A stretch of DNA of 64,000 bases. Source: Bradyrhizobium paxllaeri. GTDB taxonomy: Bacteria; Pseudomonadota; Alphaproteobacteria; Rhizobiales; Xanthobacteraceae. The DNA lies in NCBI RefSeq assembly GCF_001693515.2, contig NZ_CP042968.1, forward strand, positions 2,046,001-2,110,000. Direction: 5' to 3'. The translations under genes were made by a program, and so were the position numbers. Below are positions 1 to 8,735 of this stretch, piece after piece. Under the pieces are notes generated by a model that was not told the DNA's origin, searched no databases, and worked only from the letters and a program-made list of their open reading frames with translations. The first letter of the stretch is position 1, and each line of letters begins with the position of its first letter.

Positions 1-518
1 CGAGGGGATGGAAGCCGGACGATGTCCAGATCGCTTTCCTCGCGCCGTCGGACGCCAAGGTCGCCTACACGCAAGGGTCGGTCGACGCCTGGTCAACCTG
101 GGAGCCTTACGTGAGCCAGGAAGAGGTGCTGTTCAAATCCCGCCGCATCATCACGGGAGAGGGGCTGACGCCGGGCCTCGGCTTCCAGGTCGCGACGCCC
201 AATGCCATCAGGGACAAGCGCCCGGAGCTTGAGGACTTCGTGCGCCGCCTGGCCGCGGCCCGGGCGTGGTCCGCCGGCAACGTCGCCAGCTACGCCGAGA
301 CCTGGGGCAAGCTGATGAACATTCCCACCTCGGTGCCGCTGAACTGGCTGACGCGGGCGAAGATCAGGATCACGCCGATCGATGACGCCGTTGTCGTGGA
401 CGAGCAGAAGACCATCGATCTCTATTTCCGCTCGGGGCTGATCAAGCAGAACCTCAATGCGGCCGATATCGTCGACCGGTCGTTTTCCGAGGCCATCGGC
501 AAGGGGGCCGGGCTGTAA
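1..518 (+). CDS. Aliphatic sulfonate/taurine-type ABC transporter substrate-binding protein, C-terminal part
   Basis: The reading frame is open at the left edge (first full codon at base 3) and ends at the TAA at 516-518, leaving about 171 residues. The visible segment has the pattern DAWSTWEPY near its start, where SsuA/TauA/NrtA-type periplasmic proteins keep a conserved D-x-W-x-x-W/Y-x-P hinge. It continues with a helical C-terminus rich in 'FRSGLIKQNLNAADIVD', matching the 'y..G.i...pdv...id' ending of the family. The protein would bind a sulfonate or similar small acid in the periplasm and deliver it to an SsuBC-like transporter. Signal peptide and partner genes lie outside the window, so the substrate is not determined. 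It may or may not be transcribed with the next gene, 192 bp downstream. Confidence 0.8.
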   Translation, partial: RGWKPDDVQIAFLAPSDAKVAYTQGSVDAWSTWEPYVSQEEVLFKSRRIITGEGLTPGLGFQVATPNAIRDKRPELEDFVRRLAAARAWSAGNVASYAETWGKLMNIPTSVPLNWLTRAKIRITPIDDAVVVDEQKTIDLYFRSGLIKQNLNAADIVDRSFSEAIGKGAGL

Positions 519-710
519 CGCGGAGTTCGCGCGTGATGACGAACGCGTGAGCGACGAAAATACTGTCCGGTCCGGCCGGCGCTTCAGACAAGGATTTTCC
601 CCTTTCGTGGGCGCCGGCAATGGCAATGTTGCTATTTTCCAGATCGTCTTGTCGGGCTCGGCGACCGGCCCAAGATCAAACAGAACAACAATGGAGTCCA
701 GGAGAACACC

Positions 711-1556
711 ATGGGCCTGCAGCAAGCCAAACTCGAATCGCTTCCGTTCGTCACTGCCGAACTGAACTATCTCGCTCCTGTAGCGGGAAAGCCGCGTACC
801 TACGCCTTCGATCCGCCGCCGGGTGAACCCAAATCCACCGCGCTGCCCGAACCGCACAACGTTCCGATCTTCGACGCGCGTCTGATCGCCGCCAATCTTT
901 CGCTCGACCGCGAAGGATTTTCGCTGGTCCGCCATCCCACCATCGTCAAGGATTTCTACAACGACAAGGAAGTGCGTGACGTCTACTATCCCGCCGTCGA
1001 AGCCTTCCTGAAGGCAACGCTGAAGGCTGACCGCGTCGTCATCTTCGATCACACCGTGCGCAAGCGCGTCGAGGGCGCGGCGGACATCCGGGGCGCCGGG
1101 CCGCGCCAGCCGGCCACGCGCGTCCATGTCGACCAGACCGACAAATCAGGCGCCAACCGCGTTCGCGAACATCTGCCTGATGAGGCCGAGGAGCTTCTAA
1201 AGGGACGCGTGCAGGTGATCAACGTGTGGCGGCCGATCCGCGGGCCGTTGCGCGATGCGCCGCTCGCGATGTGCGATGGCCAGACTGTCGAGCCGGGCGA
1301 CCTCGTCGCCTCCGATCTGATCTATCCGAACCGCAGCGGCGAAACCTATTCGGTGAAATACAACCCGAACCATCGCTGGTACTACATCCCGGAAATGCGG
1401 GCCGACGAGGCGCTGCTCCTGAAGTGCTACGATTCTGCAACCGACGGCCGCACCCGATTCGGGCCGCACACCGCCTTTATCGATCCGACCACGCCTGCCG
1501 ATGCGCCGCCGCGCGAGAGCATCGAGCTGCGGACGCTGGTGTTCCACAGAAACTGA
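711..1556 (+). CDS. CmcJ/NvfI-family putative Fe-dependent oxygenase
   Basis: The 281-residue protein resembles the CmcJ/NvfI group (cephamycin 7-alpha-hydroxylase partner, asnovolin-type and gibberellin GA4 desaturase-like proteins). Visible hallmarks are an HxD pair (H139, D141 in HVDQTD), the N-V-W-R-P segment at 171-175, an H-T-A-F turn at 253-256 that can supply the distal histidine, and a C-terminal R-E-S-I-E-L-R-T segment. These fit a jelly-roll 2-oxoglutarate/Fe(II)-type fold, although many family members lack proven activity. The ATG at 711 follows GGAG at 692-695, at a long spacing. It sits just before an MFS permease, a class III aminotransferase and hydantoinase genes on the same strand, which suggests a role in opening or modifying a nitrogenous compound. 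The substrate cannot be read from the sequence. Confidence 0.75.
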   Translation: MGLQQAKLESLPFVTAELNYLAPVAGKPRTYAFDPPPGEPKSTALPEPHNVPIFDARLIAANLSLDREGFSLVRHPTIVKDFYNDKEVRDVYYPAVEAFLKATLKADRVVIFDHTVRKRVEGAADIRGAGPRQPATRVHVDQTDKSGANRVREHLPDEAEELLKGRVQVINVWRPIRGPLRDAPLAMCDGQTVEPGDLVASDLIYPNRSGETYSVKYNPNHRWYYIPEMRADEALLLKCYDSATDGRTRFGPHTAFIDPTTPADAPPRESIELRTLVFHRN

Positions 1557-1590
1557 GCCGGATTCGCGTTCCCGCGATATTGGTGATACC

Positions 1591-1614
1591 TCGCCCCAAA
1601 CAGTTTTGGGGCGA
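1591..1614. terminator. Strong hairpin between oxygenase and MFS genes
   Basis: Two perfect 10-base arms (TCGCCCCAAA and TTTGGGGCGA) flank a 4-base loop. No U-tract follows on the + strand (GACAGC), so it is not a textbook intrinsic terminator. It lies 9 bp before the MFS start and could be an mRNA-stabilising or processing hairpin, or an operator. Confidence 0.5.
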
Positions 1615-1622
1615 GACAGCTC

Positions 1623-2855
1623 ATGGACGGCAAGGCCGATAGCGCGGATGGCAACTTCCGCGCCCTGATTTTTGCGCTGCTGGCACTGGCCTGCGGCCAC
1701 ATGCTGTCGACGCTGCTGCGGACCATTCCGGCCATCAGCCTCGACGTGATGGCCGCCGATTTCAAAACCCCGCCGCAGACGCTGGCGAGCCTCACCTCGA
1801 TCTATCATTTCGCCTTCGCTGCCTCGCAGATCCCGGTCGGCGCCGCGATGGACCGTTTTGGCGTCCGCCCGGTCGCCTTGAGCCTGCTCGTGGGAACCAT
1901 CATCGGCGCGCTGGCTTCGGGACTGGCGACGGGGCCGGAAGGCTTTCTGTTCGGCCAGTTCCTGCTCGGCGTCGCCACCTCGGGCATGCTGATGTGCCCG
2001 ATGACACTGGCGGCGAAGCAGATGTCGGCGGCGCGATTCGGCCTGTGGTCCGGCATCATCCTCTCGATCGGCAATATCGGCATGCTGCTGTCGGCGAGCC
2101 CGCTGGCTTTCGTCGTCGAGCATTTTGGCTGGCGGTCGGGGTTCTGGATCTCCGCGGGCTTTGGCGCGGTAGTGGCGATTGCAGTGTTCCTGCTGGTTCC
2201 GAAGCAAGCGGCCGAGCATGCCGATGATTCTTCGCCGCTCTCGCAGATGGCCGAGGTGCTGCGTATCGGGCTGTCGCGGCCGCTTCGCGGTCTGATCGCG
2301 CTGGGGCTGGTTTCCCTGGCGGCCTCACTGGTGCTGCGCGGGTTGTGGGGCGGTCCGTGGCTGATGGAGATCAAAGCGCTCGGCCGCATCGAAGCCGGCA
2401 ATGCGCTTGGCCTGTTCACGCTGGCGCTGATTGGCGGGCCGGTGCTGATGGGCATTGTCGACCGCAGCATCGGCCATCGCCGCGAAGTGCTGGCTGCCAC
2501 GCATTCCTTTGTCGCCCTGTTGCTTGCGGTCATGGCGGCGGGGGCGCCGCATTATCCGTTGTCGAATCTGTTCGGGGTGGCCGCGATGCCGCCGTGGTTT
2601 GACAGCATGCTGCTGGTGCTGATCGGTATAGCCATATCGGCGCAACCGCTGCTCTTCGGCATGACACGGCAATTGGCGGGCGCGCAGAATGCCGGCAAGG
2701 CGCTCTCCGGCATGAACCTCGCGTTCTTCCTCGGCGCCGCGCTGATGCAATCGGCCACCGGCGTGGTGGCGACGATCTTCGGCCTTCCTGCAGTGCTGCT
2801 ATTCATGGCCGCGACCTTGATCATCGGGACGATTGTGTTTTTGATGTACACCTGA
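1623..2855 (+). CDS. MFS transporter
   Basis: This 410-residue polytopic protein has about 12 hydrophobic segments. The first half carries the MFS cytoplasmic-loop signature 'GAAMDRFGVRPV' after TM2 (G-x-x-x-D-R-x-G-x-R), about 70 residues in. A polar central loop near residues 195-215 (KQAAEHADDSSPLSQ) separates the two six-helix bundles. It should be a secondary transporter in the inner membrane. Position between the oxygenase and the aminotransferase (20 bp gap to the latter) suggests uptake of the cluster's substrate or export of a product. Direction and ligand are unknown. The ATG at 1623 is chosen because it precedes the first hydrophobic helix by a short polar leader (DGKADSADGN). Confidence 0.88.
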   Translation: MDGKADSADGNFRALIFALLALACGHMLSTLLRTIPAISLDVMAADFKTPPQTLASLTSIYHFAFAASQIPVGAAMDRFGVRPVALSLLVGTIIGALASGLATGPEGFLFGQFLLGVATSGMLMCPMTLAAKQMSAARFGLWSGIILSIGNIGMLLSASPLAFVVEHFGWRSGFWISAGFGAVVAIAVFLLVPKQAAEHADDSSPLSQMAEVLRIGLSRPLRGLIALGLVSLAASLVLRGLWGGPWLMEIKALGRIEAGNALGLFTLALIGGPVLMGIVDRSIGHRREVLAATHSFVALLLAVMAAGAPHYPLSNLFGVAAMPPWFDSMLLVLIGIAISAQPLLFGMTRQLAGAQNAGKALSGMNLAFFLGAALMQSATGVVATIFGLPAVLLFMAATLIIGTIVFLMYT

Positions 2856-2875
2856 CCTTTGCAGGGAACGGCGCA

Positions 2876-4192
2876 ATGTACCCCGATCCAAACTCGTCGT
2901 CGCAGAAAATGTACGATCGGGCGCTGGCGAGCCTGCCCGGCGGCAATACCCGCACCACCGTGTACATGAAGCCCTATCCAATCTATGCCGCGCGCGGGGA
3001 GGGTTGCCGGGTCTGGGATCTCGACGGCGATGTCTATATCGACTGCATCAACAATTTCACCTCGCAGATTCACGGCCACGCCCATCCCACATTGATCAAG
3101 GCGGCGACCGCACAGCTGGCGCTGGGTTCGGCGTTCGGCCTGCCGACCGCGTCCGAGGTCGATCTCGCCGAGTTGCTAGCGTCGCGATTGCCGTCGGTCG
3201 ATCAGGTGCGGTTTGCCAATTCCGGCACCGAGGCGGTGATGATGGCGCTGAAGGCTGCGCGCGCGCATACCGGCCGTCCCAAGATCGCCAAATGCGAGGG
3301 CGCCTATCACGGCTCCTATGATTATGCCGAGGTGAGCCTCGATCCGACGCCGGAAGCCTGGGGCCGCAACGCGCCGGTCTCGGTTGCCTATGCCAAGGGC
3401 ACGCCCGACAATGTGCTGGCCGATGTCGTCACCATTCCCTTCAACGACCTGGAGGCCGCCGTCAGCCTGATCCGCGAGCATGGGCGCGAACTCGCCTGCG
3501 TGCTGGTCGATCCCATGCCCAATCGCGCCGGTCTCGCGCCGGCCGATCGGGCCTATCTGGAAGCGCTGCGCCAGGTGACGCGCGAGGTCGGCGCTCTCCT
3601 GATCTTCGATGAGGTCATCACGTTTCGGCTTGGCTTTCGCGGCGCGCAGGGAATCTGGAACATCGATCCGGATCTCACCACGCTCGGCAAGATCATCGGC
3701 GGCGGCTTTCCGGTCGGCGCCATCGGCGGCCGCAGGGATGTCATGGCGGTGTTCGACCCGCGCCCGGGCAAGCCGGCGCTGCCGCATGGTGGCACGTTCT
3801 CCGCCAATCCGGTGACGATGCGCGCCGGGATCGCCGCGATGGAACTGCTCGACGACGCCGCCTTTGCGCGGCTCGACGCGATGGGTGAGGCGGTTCGCTC
3901 CGGCATCAACGAAGCGTTTCGGCGCCATGGCGTGCCCGGCGGCACTGTCGGCCTCGGCTCGCTCCTGAAGATTCATTTCGCCGACCGTCCGGTCCGCGAT
4001 TATCGCTCGGCCTATCTGAGCGAGGAAGAGGGGCGTCGGCAGACGGTGTTCTCGCGCGCACTGCTCAATCGCGGCGTGCTGGCTGCGGGCAACGGGCTGA
4101 TGGCGTTGTCGACCCCGATGACGGATGCCGATATCCATGCGATTATCGATGCGGCATCGGGTGCGCTCGAGGAAGTCGCAGGCACGCTTTGA
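2876..4192 (+). CDS. Class III PLP aminotransferase (glutamate-1-semialdehyde aminomutase-like)
   Basis: The 438 residues follow the fold type I class III pattern: GDVYIDCINNF near residue 51, the NSGTEAVM phosphate-binding turn at 115-122, EGAYHGSYD at 141-149, the IFDEV cofactor aspartate at D245, and the Schiff-base lysine K272 in TTLGKIIGGGFPVGA. The closest pattern is the GSA-aminomutase-like subgroup, but biosynthetic HemL is unlikely because the gene sits in a catabolic cluster. It probably transaminates or isomerises an amino-ketone or beta-amino acid. The gene starts 20 bp after the MFS stop, and its stop codon overlaps a possible TTG start of the next gene, so co-translation is likely. 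Confidence 0.85.
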   Translation: MYPDPNSSSQKMYDRALASLPGGNTRTTVYMKPYPIYAARGEGCRVWDLDGDVYIDCINNFTSQIHGHAHPTLIKAATAQLALGSAFGLPTASEVDLAELLASRLPSVDQVRFANSGTEAVMMALKAARAHTGRPKIAKCEGAYHGSYDYAEVSLDPTPEAWGRNAPVSVAYAKGTPDNVLADVVTIPFNDLEAAVSLIREHGRELACVLVDPMPNRAGLAPADRAYLEALRQVTREVGALLIFDEVITFRLGFRGAQGIWNIDPDLTTLGKIIGGGFPVGAIGGRRDVMAVFDPRPGKPALPHGGTFSANPVTMRAGIAAMELLDDAAFARLDAMGEAVRSGINEAFRRHGVPGGTVGLGSLLKIHFADRPVRDYRSAYLSEEEGRRQTVFSRALLNRGVLAAGNGLMALSTPMTDADIHAIIDAASGALEEVAGTL

Positions 4193-4215
4193 CCAGCACA
4201 GCAAGAACGGGTTCA

Positions 4216-5880
4216 ATGTCCGCCAAGATCGATCCCATCACGCGCTCCGTCGTCCAGCATCGCCTCAGTTCGATCGTGAAAGAGATGGGCGAAGCCATGC
4301 TTCGCACCTCCTATTCGCAGATCCTCAATTCCAGCCGCGATTTTTCGCTGGCGATCTGCGACACGCGCGCACGACTGATCGCGCAGGCCGATCACTTGCC
4401 GGTCCATGTCGGCGCGCTGCCCTGGGCGACGCTCGCGGTCGAGGAGCGGTTCAAGGACGTTGCGCAGGGCGACGTCATCCTGCTCAATGATCCCTATTTT
4501 GGCGGCAGCCATCTGCCCGATCTGACCGCCTTCGTTCCGGTGTTCGCCGACGGCAAGCGTTTGCTCTGGACCATCGTGCGCGCGCACCAAAGTGATATCG
4601 GCGGCGCCACCCATGGCGCCTATAATCCCGGCGCCACCGAGATCTTTCAGGAGGGGCTGCGCGTTCCGCCGATCAAACTCTATGAAGCCGGCAGACTGCG
4701 CGACGATCTGCTTGATCTCCTGGCGTTGAACATCCGCAACCCCCGTGAATTCCGTGGCGATCTCGCCGCGATGCTCGGCGCGGCGCATCTCGGCGAGCGG
4801 CGGCTGTCGCGTTTGTTCGCCGAATTCGGGGCGCCGGTGGTTGAAGCCGCCGTTGAGGCGATCCTCGACGCGACGGAACAGCAGACGAGGGCGGTGGTCT
4901 CGACGTGGAAGGACGGCGTGTTCTACGGCGAGGCGTTCCTCGATGACGACGGCCATGGCCGCACCGATCTCCGCATCGCCGCGAAGGTGACCAAGAAGGG
5001 TAGCGACGTCGAGGTCGATCTGTCCGACTCCGATCCCCAGTCGACCAGCTTTGTGAACTCTTCCCACGCCAATATGCAGGCCGCCGTCGCAATGGCGTTC
5101 GCCTATCTGATCGACGCCGAGATCCCAAAAAACACCGGCGCGCTGCGGCCGCTGAAGGTGATCGCAAAGCAGGGCACGGTGGTGTGGGCCGATCCCGGCC
5201 GGCCGGTGACGCTGTGTACCAGCCATCCCTCGAACGAAATCGTCGAGGCGATCGTCAAGGCGTTGTCAGCATCGTGCCCGGAGCGCGCGATGGCGGGCTG
5301 GAGCCGCAGATTCCGGATCGCGATCCAGGGCGAAGATCCGCGCACCGGAAAGAATTTCATCTGGCACCTGTTCCAGGCGCGGCCCGGCGGCGGCGCGTCA
5401 TCGGGCGGCGACGGCTGGTCGTCAATCGGCGAGTGGCACTCGGTCGGCGGGCTCAAATTCGGCAGCCTCGAAGTCGCCGAAGTGCGCTTCCCCCTGCATT
5501 TCCGCACGCATGAATTCCGCCCAGGCTCCGGCGGCGACGGCCAGCATCGCGGCGGACTCGGCGTGTCGCTCGATCTGGTGCTGGAAACGGCAAAGCCCGC
5601 CAAGGGCAACACCGCCGGCGACGGCGCGCGCCATGGTCCCTGCGGCATGCTCGGCGGCGAGGACGGCAAGCCGCATCATTATCGTCTCTTGTCCGAGGGC
5701 CGCGAGCCGCGCGTGTTGCGCACCAAGGAAGTCGGCATCGAGCTGCATCCCGGCGATTGCCTGGAGATACGATCCTCCGGCGGCGGCGGCTGGGGGCCGC
5801 CTGAAAAGCGATCGGATGAAGCCCGCCGCCGCGACCGCGAGCAGGGCATGACGGAAGTCCCGGCGGAGCAGCGTAGCTAG
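4216..5880 (+). CDS. Hydantoinase B/oxoprolinase family protein
   Basis: The roughly 554-residue protein shows the HyuB family start 'DPITRSVVQHRLSSIVKEMGEAMLRTSYS', then the 'NDPYFGGSHLPDLTAFVPVF' block near residue 90, 'RAHQSDIGG', and the glycine-rich C-terminus (RPGSGGDGQHRGGLG and SSGGGGWGPP). It pairs with the HyuA-type subunit encoded 2 bp downstream. Such pairs hydrolyse cyclic amides (hydantoins, 5-oxoproline) or carboxylate ketones (acetone/acetophenone carboxylase relatives) with ATP. I chose the ATG at 4216, which gives the usual family N-terminus. A TTG at 4189 overlapping the upstream TGA would add nine residues and is also possible. Sequence alone cannot distinguish amidase from carboxylase. 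Confidence 0.88.
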   Translation: MSAKIDPITRSVVQHRLSSIVKEMGEAMLRTSYSQILNSSRDFSLAICDTRARLIAQADHLPVHVGALPWATLAVEERFKDVAQGDVILLNDPYFGGSHLPDLTAFVPVFADGKRLLWTIVRAHQSDIGGATHGAYNPGATEIFQEGLRVPPIKLYEAGRLRDDLLDLLALNIRNPREFRGDLAAMLGAAHLGERRLSRLFAEFGAPVVEAAVEAILDATEQQTRAVVSTWKDGVFYGEAFLDDDGHGRTDLRIAAKVTKKGSDVEVDLSDSDPQSTSFVNSSHANMQAAVAMAFAYLIDAEIPKNTGALRPLKVIAKQGTVVWADPGRPVTLCTSHPSNEIVEAIVKALSASCPERAMAGWSRRFRIAIQGEDPRTGKNFIWHLFQARPGGGASSGGDGWSSIGEWHSVGGLKFGSLEVAEVRFPLHFRTHEFRPGSGGDGQHRGGLGVSLDLVLETAKPAKGNTAGDGARHGPCGMLGGEDGKPHHYRLLSEGREPRVLRTKEVGIELHPGDCLEIRSSGGGGWGPPEKRSDEARRRDREQGMTEVPAEQRS

Positions 5881-5882
5881 TC

Positions 5883-7925
5883 ATGTTCAGAATTGGCGTT
5901 GATGTCGGCGGGACCTACACCGATCTCGTGGCTACCGACGAGAGCGGACGAACCGTGTTTGCAAAATCCCCGTCTACCCCGGCGGATCAATCCATCGGCG
6001 TGATGGCGGGACTCGAGGAACTGGCGCGACGCCTGAATGTCACGCGCGCGCAAATGCTCGCCGCGACCGACCGCCTCGTGCACGGCACGACGGTTGCGAC
6101 CAATGCGCTGCTGGAGCGCAAGGGCGCCAAGGTCGCGCTCATCACCACGGAAGGCCATCGCGACGTCATCGAGATGCGCGAGGGCCTGAAGCCCGACCGT
6201 TACGATTTGCGCTCGCCACCTCCGGCGCCGCTGGTGCCGCGTGATTTGCGGTTCGGCGTGAGGGAACGGCTCAGGGCCAACGGCGACGTTCTGATCCCGC
6301 TCGATGCGAACTCGCTCCACGACGCCATTGCCGCCATCAAGCGATCAGGCGCGACCTCGGTCGCCGTCTGCTTCCTGCATTCCTATCTCAATCCGGTGCA
6401 TGAACTCGCCGCTGTCGAGCGCTTGAAGCAGGCGCTTCCTGGCATCAGCATCTCCCGCTCCAGCGATGTGCTGCCGCAGATCAAGGAATATGAGCGCGTC
6501 TCGACCACGATCGTGAACGCCTATGTCGAGCCGATCGTGCGGCGCTATCTGACCAATCTCGAAACGCGGCTCGGCGAGGCCGGCTTCAAGGGCAGCCTGT
6601 TTGTCGTGCTTTCGCATGGCGGCATGGCGCCGGTGGAGGAAGCCTCGCGGCTCGCTGTAGGTACTGTGCTCTCAGGGCCGGCCGGCGGCATGTCCGGCGG
6701 GCGGCGCTGTTCTGATCTGGTCGGCATTCCCGATCTGGTGCCGTTCGACATGGGCGGCACGTCGACCGACATCTCGCTGATCTCAGGCGGGCAGGCGTCA
6801 TTGTCCGCCGACGGCATGCTGGCTGGCCAACGCATCGCACTGCGCAGCCTTGATATTGCCAGCATCGCGGCGGGCGGCGGTTCGATCGCCAGCGTCGACG
6901 GCAGCCGCACGCTGCGAGTCGGGCCGGAGAGCGCGGGCTCGGTGCCGGGCCCGGCCTGCTATGGCAATGGCGGGGAGGCCGCGACCGTCACCGACGCCAA
7001 TGTCGTGCTCGGCTATCTCGATGCCTCAGCCTTCATGGGCGGCAAGCGGCCGCTCGACCGCGCCGCGTCGGAAGCGGCGGTCGATCGTATCGCCGGCGCG
7101 ATGGAGCTGTCGCGCATCGAGGCCGCCGCCGGCATCTATCGCATGATCAACCTCAACATGGCCGACGGCATCCGCCTGATGACGCTGCGCCGCGGCGTCG
7201 ATCCCAGACGCTTCGCGCTGTTGAGTTTCGGCGGCGCGGCCGGCCTGCATGCGGCGGAAGTGGCGCGCGAACTCGAAATCAAGCGCATCATCGTGCCGAC
7301 GGTGGCTTCGGTGCTGTCAGCCTGGGGCATGCTGACCAGCGATCTCCGCTACGAAGTCAGCCGCACCCATTATGGCGCCGGCGCACGCATCAGAGCCGAC
7401 GAAGTGCGCGAGCTCTTTGCCGGGCTCGAGCAGCAAGCCGCCGGCCGATTGCGCTCATGGTTCAACGGGAAGATCGCCATCGAACGCTCCGCCGAGATGC
7501 GCTACGGCGAGCAGATCTTTGAAATCGATGTCTCGCTCGACGGCCTCGATTGGAACGCCGCCGACCTCGTCGAGAAGATCGAGGACCGCTTTCACGTCAG
7601 GCACGAGGAATTATACACCTACGCCTCGCGCGGCCAGGAAGTCGTCTTCGTCAACGCCCGCGTCGCGGCGGTAGGTGAAGTCTCGCGGCTGGATTCGGAT
7701 GCAAAGCCGGCGTCATCGTCGGTGACCTGCACGCCGCGCAGCCGGCGCCAAGCCTTCTTCGGCGGCTGGCGCGAGGTTCCGGTTTTCGCGCTCGATGACC
7801 TGCAACCTAGCCACACCTTGATGGGCCCTGCGATCATCGAAGCCGAGACCACGACCGTGCTCGTCGACACCGGCGACCGCGTCACGGTCAATGCGCTGGG
7901 CTGGCTGGATATCGAATTGCGCTGA
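5883..7925 (+). CDS. Hydantoinase A/oxoprolinase family protein
   Basis: The 680-residue protein is the ATP-binding partner of the preceding gene. The actin-like ATPase phosphate loops are visible: GVDVGGTYTDLVA at residues 4-16 and VPFDMGGTSTDISLI near 285. Other family blocks are HGTTVATNALLERKGAKVALITTEG (66-90 region), 'LSGPAGGMSGGRRC' near 265, 'IAAGGGSIASVDG', and 'GPESAGSVPGPACYGNGGE' near 350. The family has a Hydant_A_N domain followed by the Hydantoinase_A domain and this length is typical. The start is 2 bp after the HyuB stop, indicating translational coupling. It ends the cluster; a palindromic repeat follows. The true substrate could be a hydantoin, oxoproline-like lactam or a ketone. 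Confidence 0.88.
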   Translation: MFRIGVDVGGTYTDLVATDESGRTVFAKSPSTPADQSIGVMAGLEELARRLNVTRAQMLAATDRLVHGTTVATNALLERKGAKVALITTEGHRDVIEMREGLKPDRYDLRSPPPAPLVPRDLRFGVRERLRANGDVLIPLDANSLHDAIAAIKRSGATSVAVCFLHSYLNPVHELAAVERLKQALPGISISRSSDVLPQIKEYERVSTTIVNAYVEPIVRRYLTNLETRLGEAGFKGSLFVVLSHGGMAPVEEASRLAVGTVLSGPAGGMSGGRRCSDLVGIPDLVPFDMGGTSTDISLISGGQASLSADGMLAGQRIALRSLDIASIAAGGGSIASVDGSRTLRVGPESAGSVPGPACYGNGGEAATVTDANVVLGYLDASAFMGGKRPLDRAASEAAVDRIAGAMELSRIEAAAGIYRMINLNMADGIRLMTLRRGVDPRRFALLSFGGAAGLHAAEVARELEIKRIIVPTVASVLSAWGMLTSDLRYEVSRTHYGAGARIRADEVRELFAGLEQQAAGRLRSWFNGKIAIERSAEMRYGEQIFEIDVSLDGLDWNAADLVEKIEDRFHVRHEELYTYASRGQEVVFVNARVAAVGEVSRLDSDAKPASSSVTCTPRSRRQAFFGGWREVPVFALDDLQPSHTLMGPAIIEAETTTVLVDTGDRVTVNALGWLDIELR

Positions 7926-7926
7926 C

Positions 7927-8050
7927 GTAGGGTGGGCAAAGCCAACGGGTCGCGCGAATGCGCGCCCGATGACAGGCTCCGCGTGCCCACCATTATGCTA
8001 CCGATGCTGTCCGATGGTGGGCACGGCGCAAAAGCGCCTTTGCCTACGCG
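7927..8050. repeat. Intergenic palindromic repeat, GTAGGGTGGGCA family, copy 1
   Basis: The block begins GTAGGGTGGGCAAAGC and contains the inverted pair TGCCCACCAT (7984-7993) and ATGGTGGGCA (8013-8022), ending in a run resembling GCGCCTTTGCCTACG. Related copies with the same arms occur at 11372-11457 and 16235-16327, each next to a gene end. This is a REP-like element family. Confidence 0.75.
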
Positions 8051-8075
8051 GCTACGTTGGTGCTCAATCCGTGCA

Positions 8076-8420
8076 TTACCGGTTCCGGCCCCTACACGGC
8101 CAATCTCGACCATGAATACGGCCAAGACCCAATTGGTTCGCCAGCCACAACGGAACGGTTTCCTCTTGAGGTCCAAAGCGTATCACTGGCACTACAGGTC
8201 CGCCGCATGGATCGACCCGGTCGTCCTCAGGGCGATAACGATATCGTGGAACGATATTGTAGTCCCAGTAGGGAGCTGGTCTTACGATAGGCACCCTGAT
8301 GATGGGCCTTTCGCGTGGTTCACGAACGACTTGGGCCGTCTGCGCAAGCGCTGCGACACTAAACGCGCCTACGTTACACAGGACCAGGGCCGTCCCCAAA
8401 GCTACGATCGGTATCCTCAT
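8076..8420 (-). CDS. Small secreted protein of unknown function
   Basis: From the ATG at 8420 the gene encodes 114 residues. A canonical signal peptide is visible (MRIPIVALGTALVLCNVGAF, with a cleavage-like ALA-QTA around residues 26-30). The mature part is short, rich in Arg, Pro and Tyr (RPAPYWDYNIVPRYRYRPEDD) and has one cysteine. The start is supported by an excellent ribosome binding site, AAGGAGGT, 6 nt before the ATG; a longer reading starting at 8456 lacks this. I do not recognise the family. Tyr/Arg-rich tails of this kind occur in many small rhizobial exported proteins. It stands alone between a repeat and a divergent binding-protein gene. Confidence 0.6.
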   Translation of the reverse strand: MRIPIVALGTALVLCNVGAFSVAALAQTAQVVREPRERPIIRVPIVRPAPYWDYNIVPRYRYRPEDDRVDPCGGPVVPVIRFGPQEETVPLWLANQLGLGRIHGRDWPCRGRNR

Positions 8421-8735
8421 GCATCGACCTCCTTGCCACACACAGCCTGGACGCAACTCGGATATCCTGCGACGTTCGAGTTCGCGCCGCTGTTGAGCGT
8501 ATATCGGACATCAAAGACACCGGAACCGCAACGTCTCATTTTATGAAAACGGCGGCGTGCGTTACTGGAGCGCCCGCAGCCCGGATGGGCGAAGGCGTCA
8601 AAGCTACCATGCGGCTTCGCTCATGCGGGCGGCGCAGCCAACATTTCAATTCAACAATCTGATCTCCCGCGCTATCATCGCCATCGCTGGGTGGCGTCAC
8701 GAGCTCTTGGTAGCTGGGCGTTCGAGGGCATGTTG
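8421..8735. other. Divergent intergenic region
   Basis: The 315-base space separates the small secreted protein (- strand) and the ABC binding protein (+ strand), so it should hold both promoters. I see no convincing operator, RNA gene or coding sequence in it. Confidence 0.4.
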
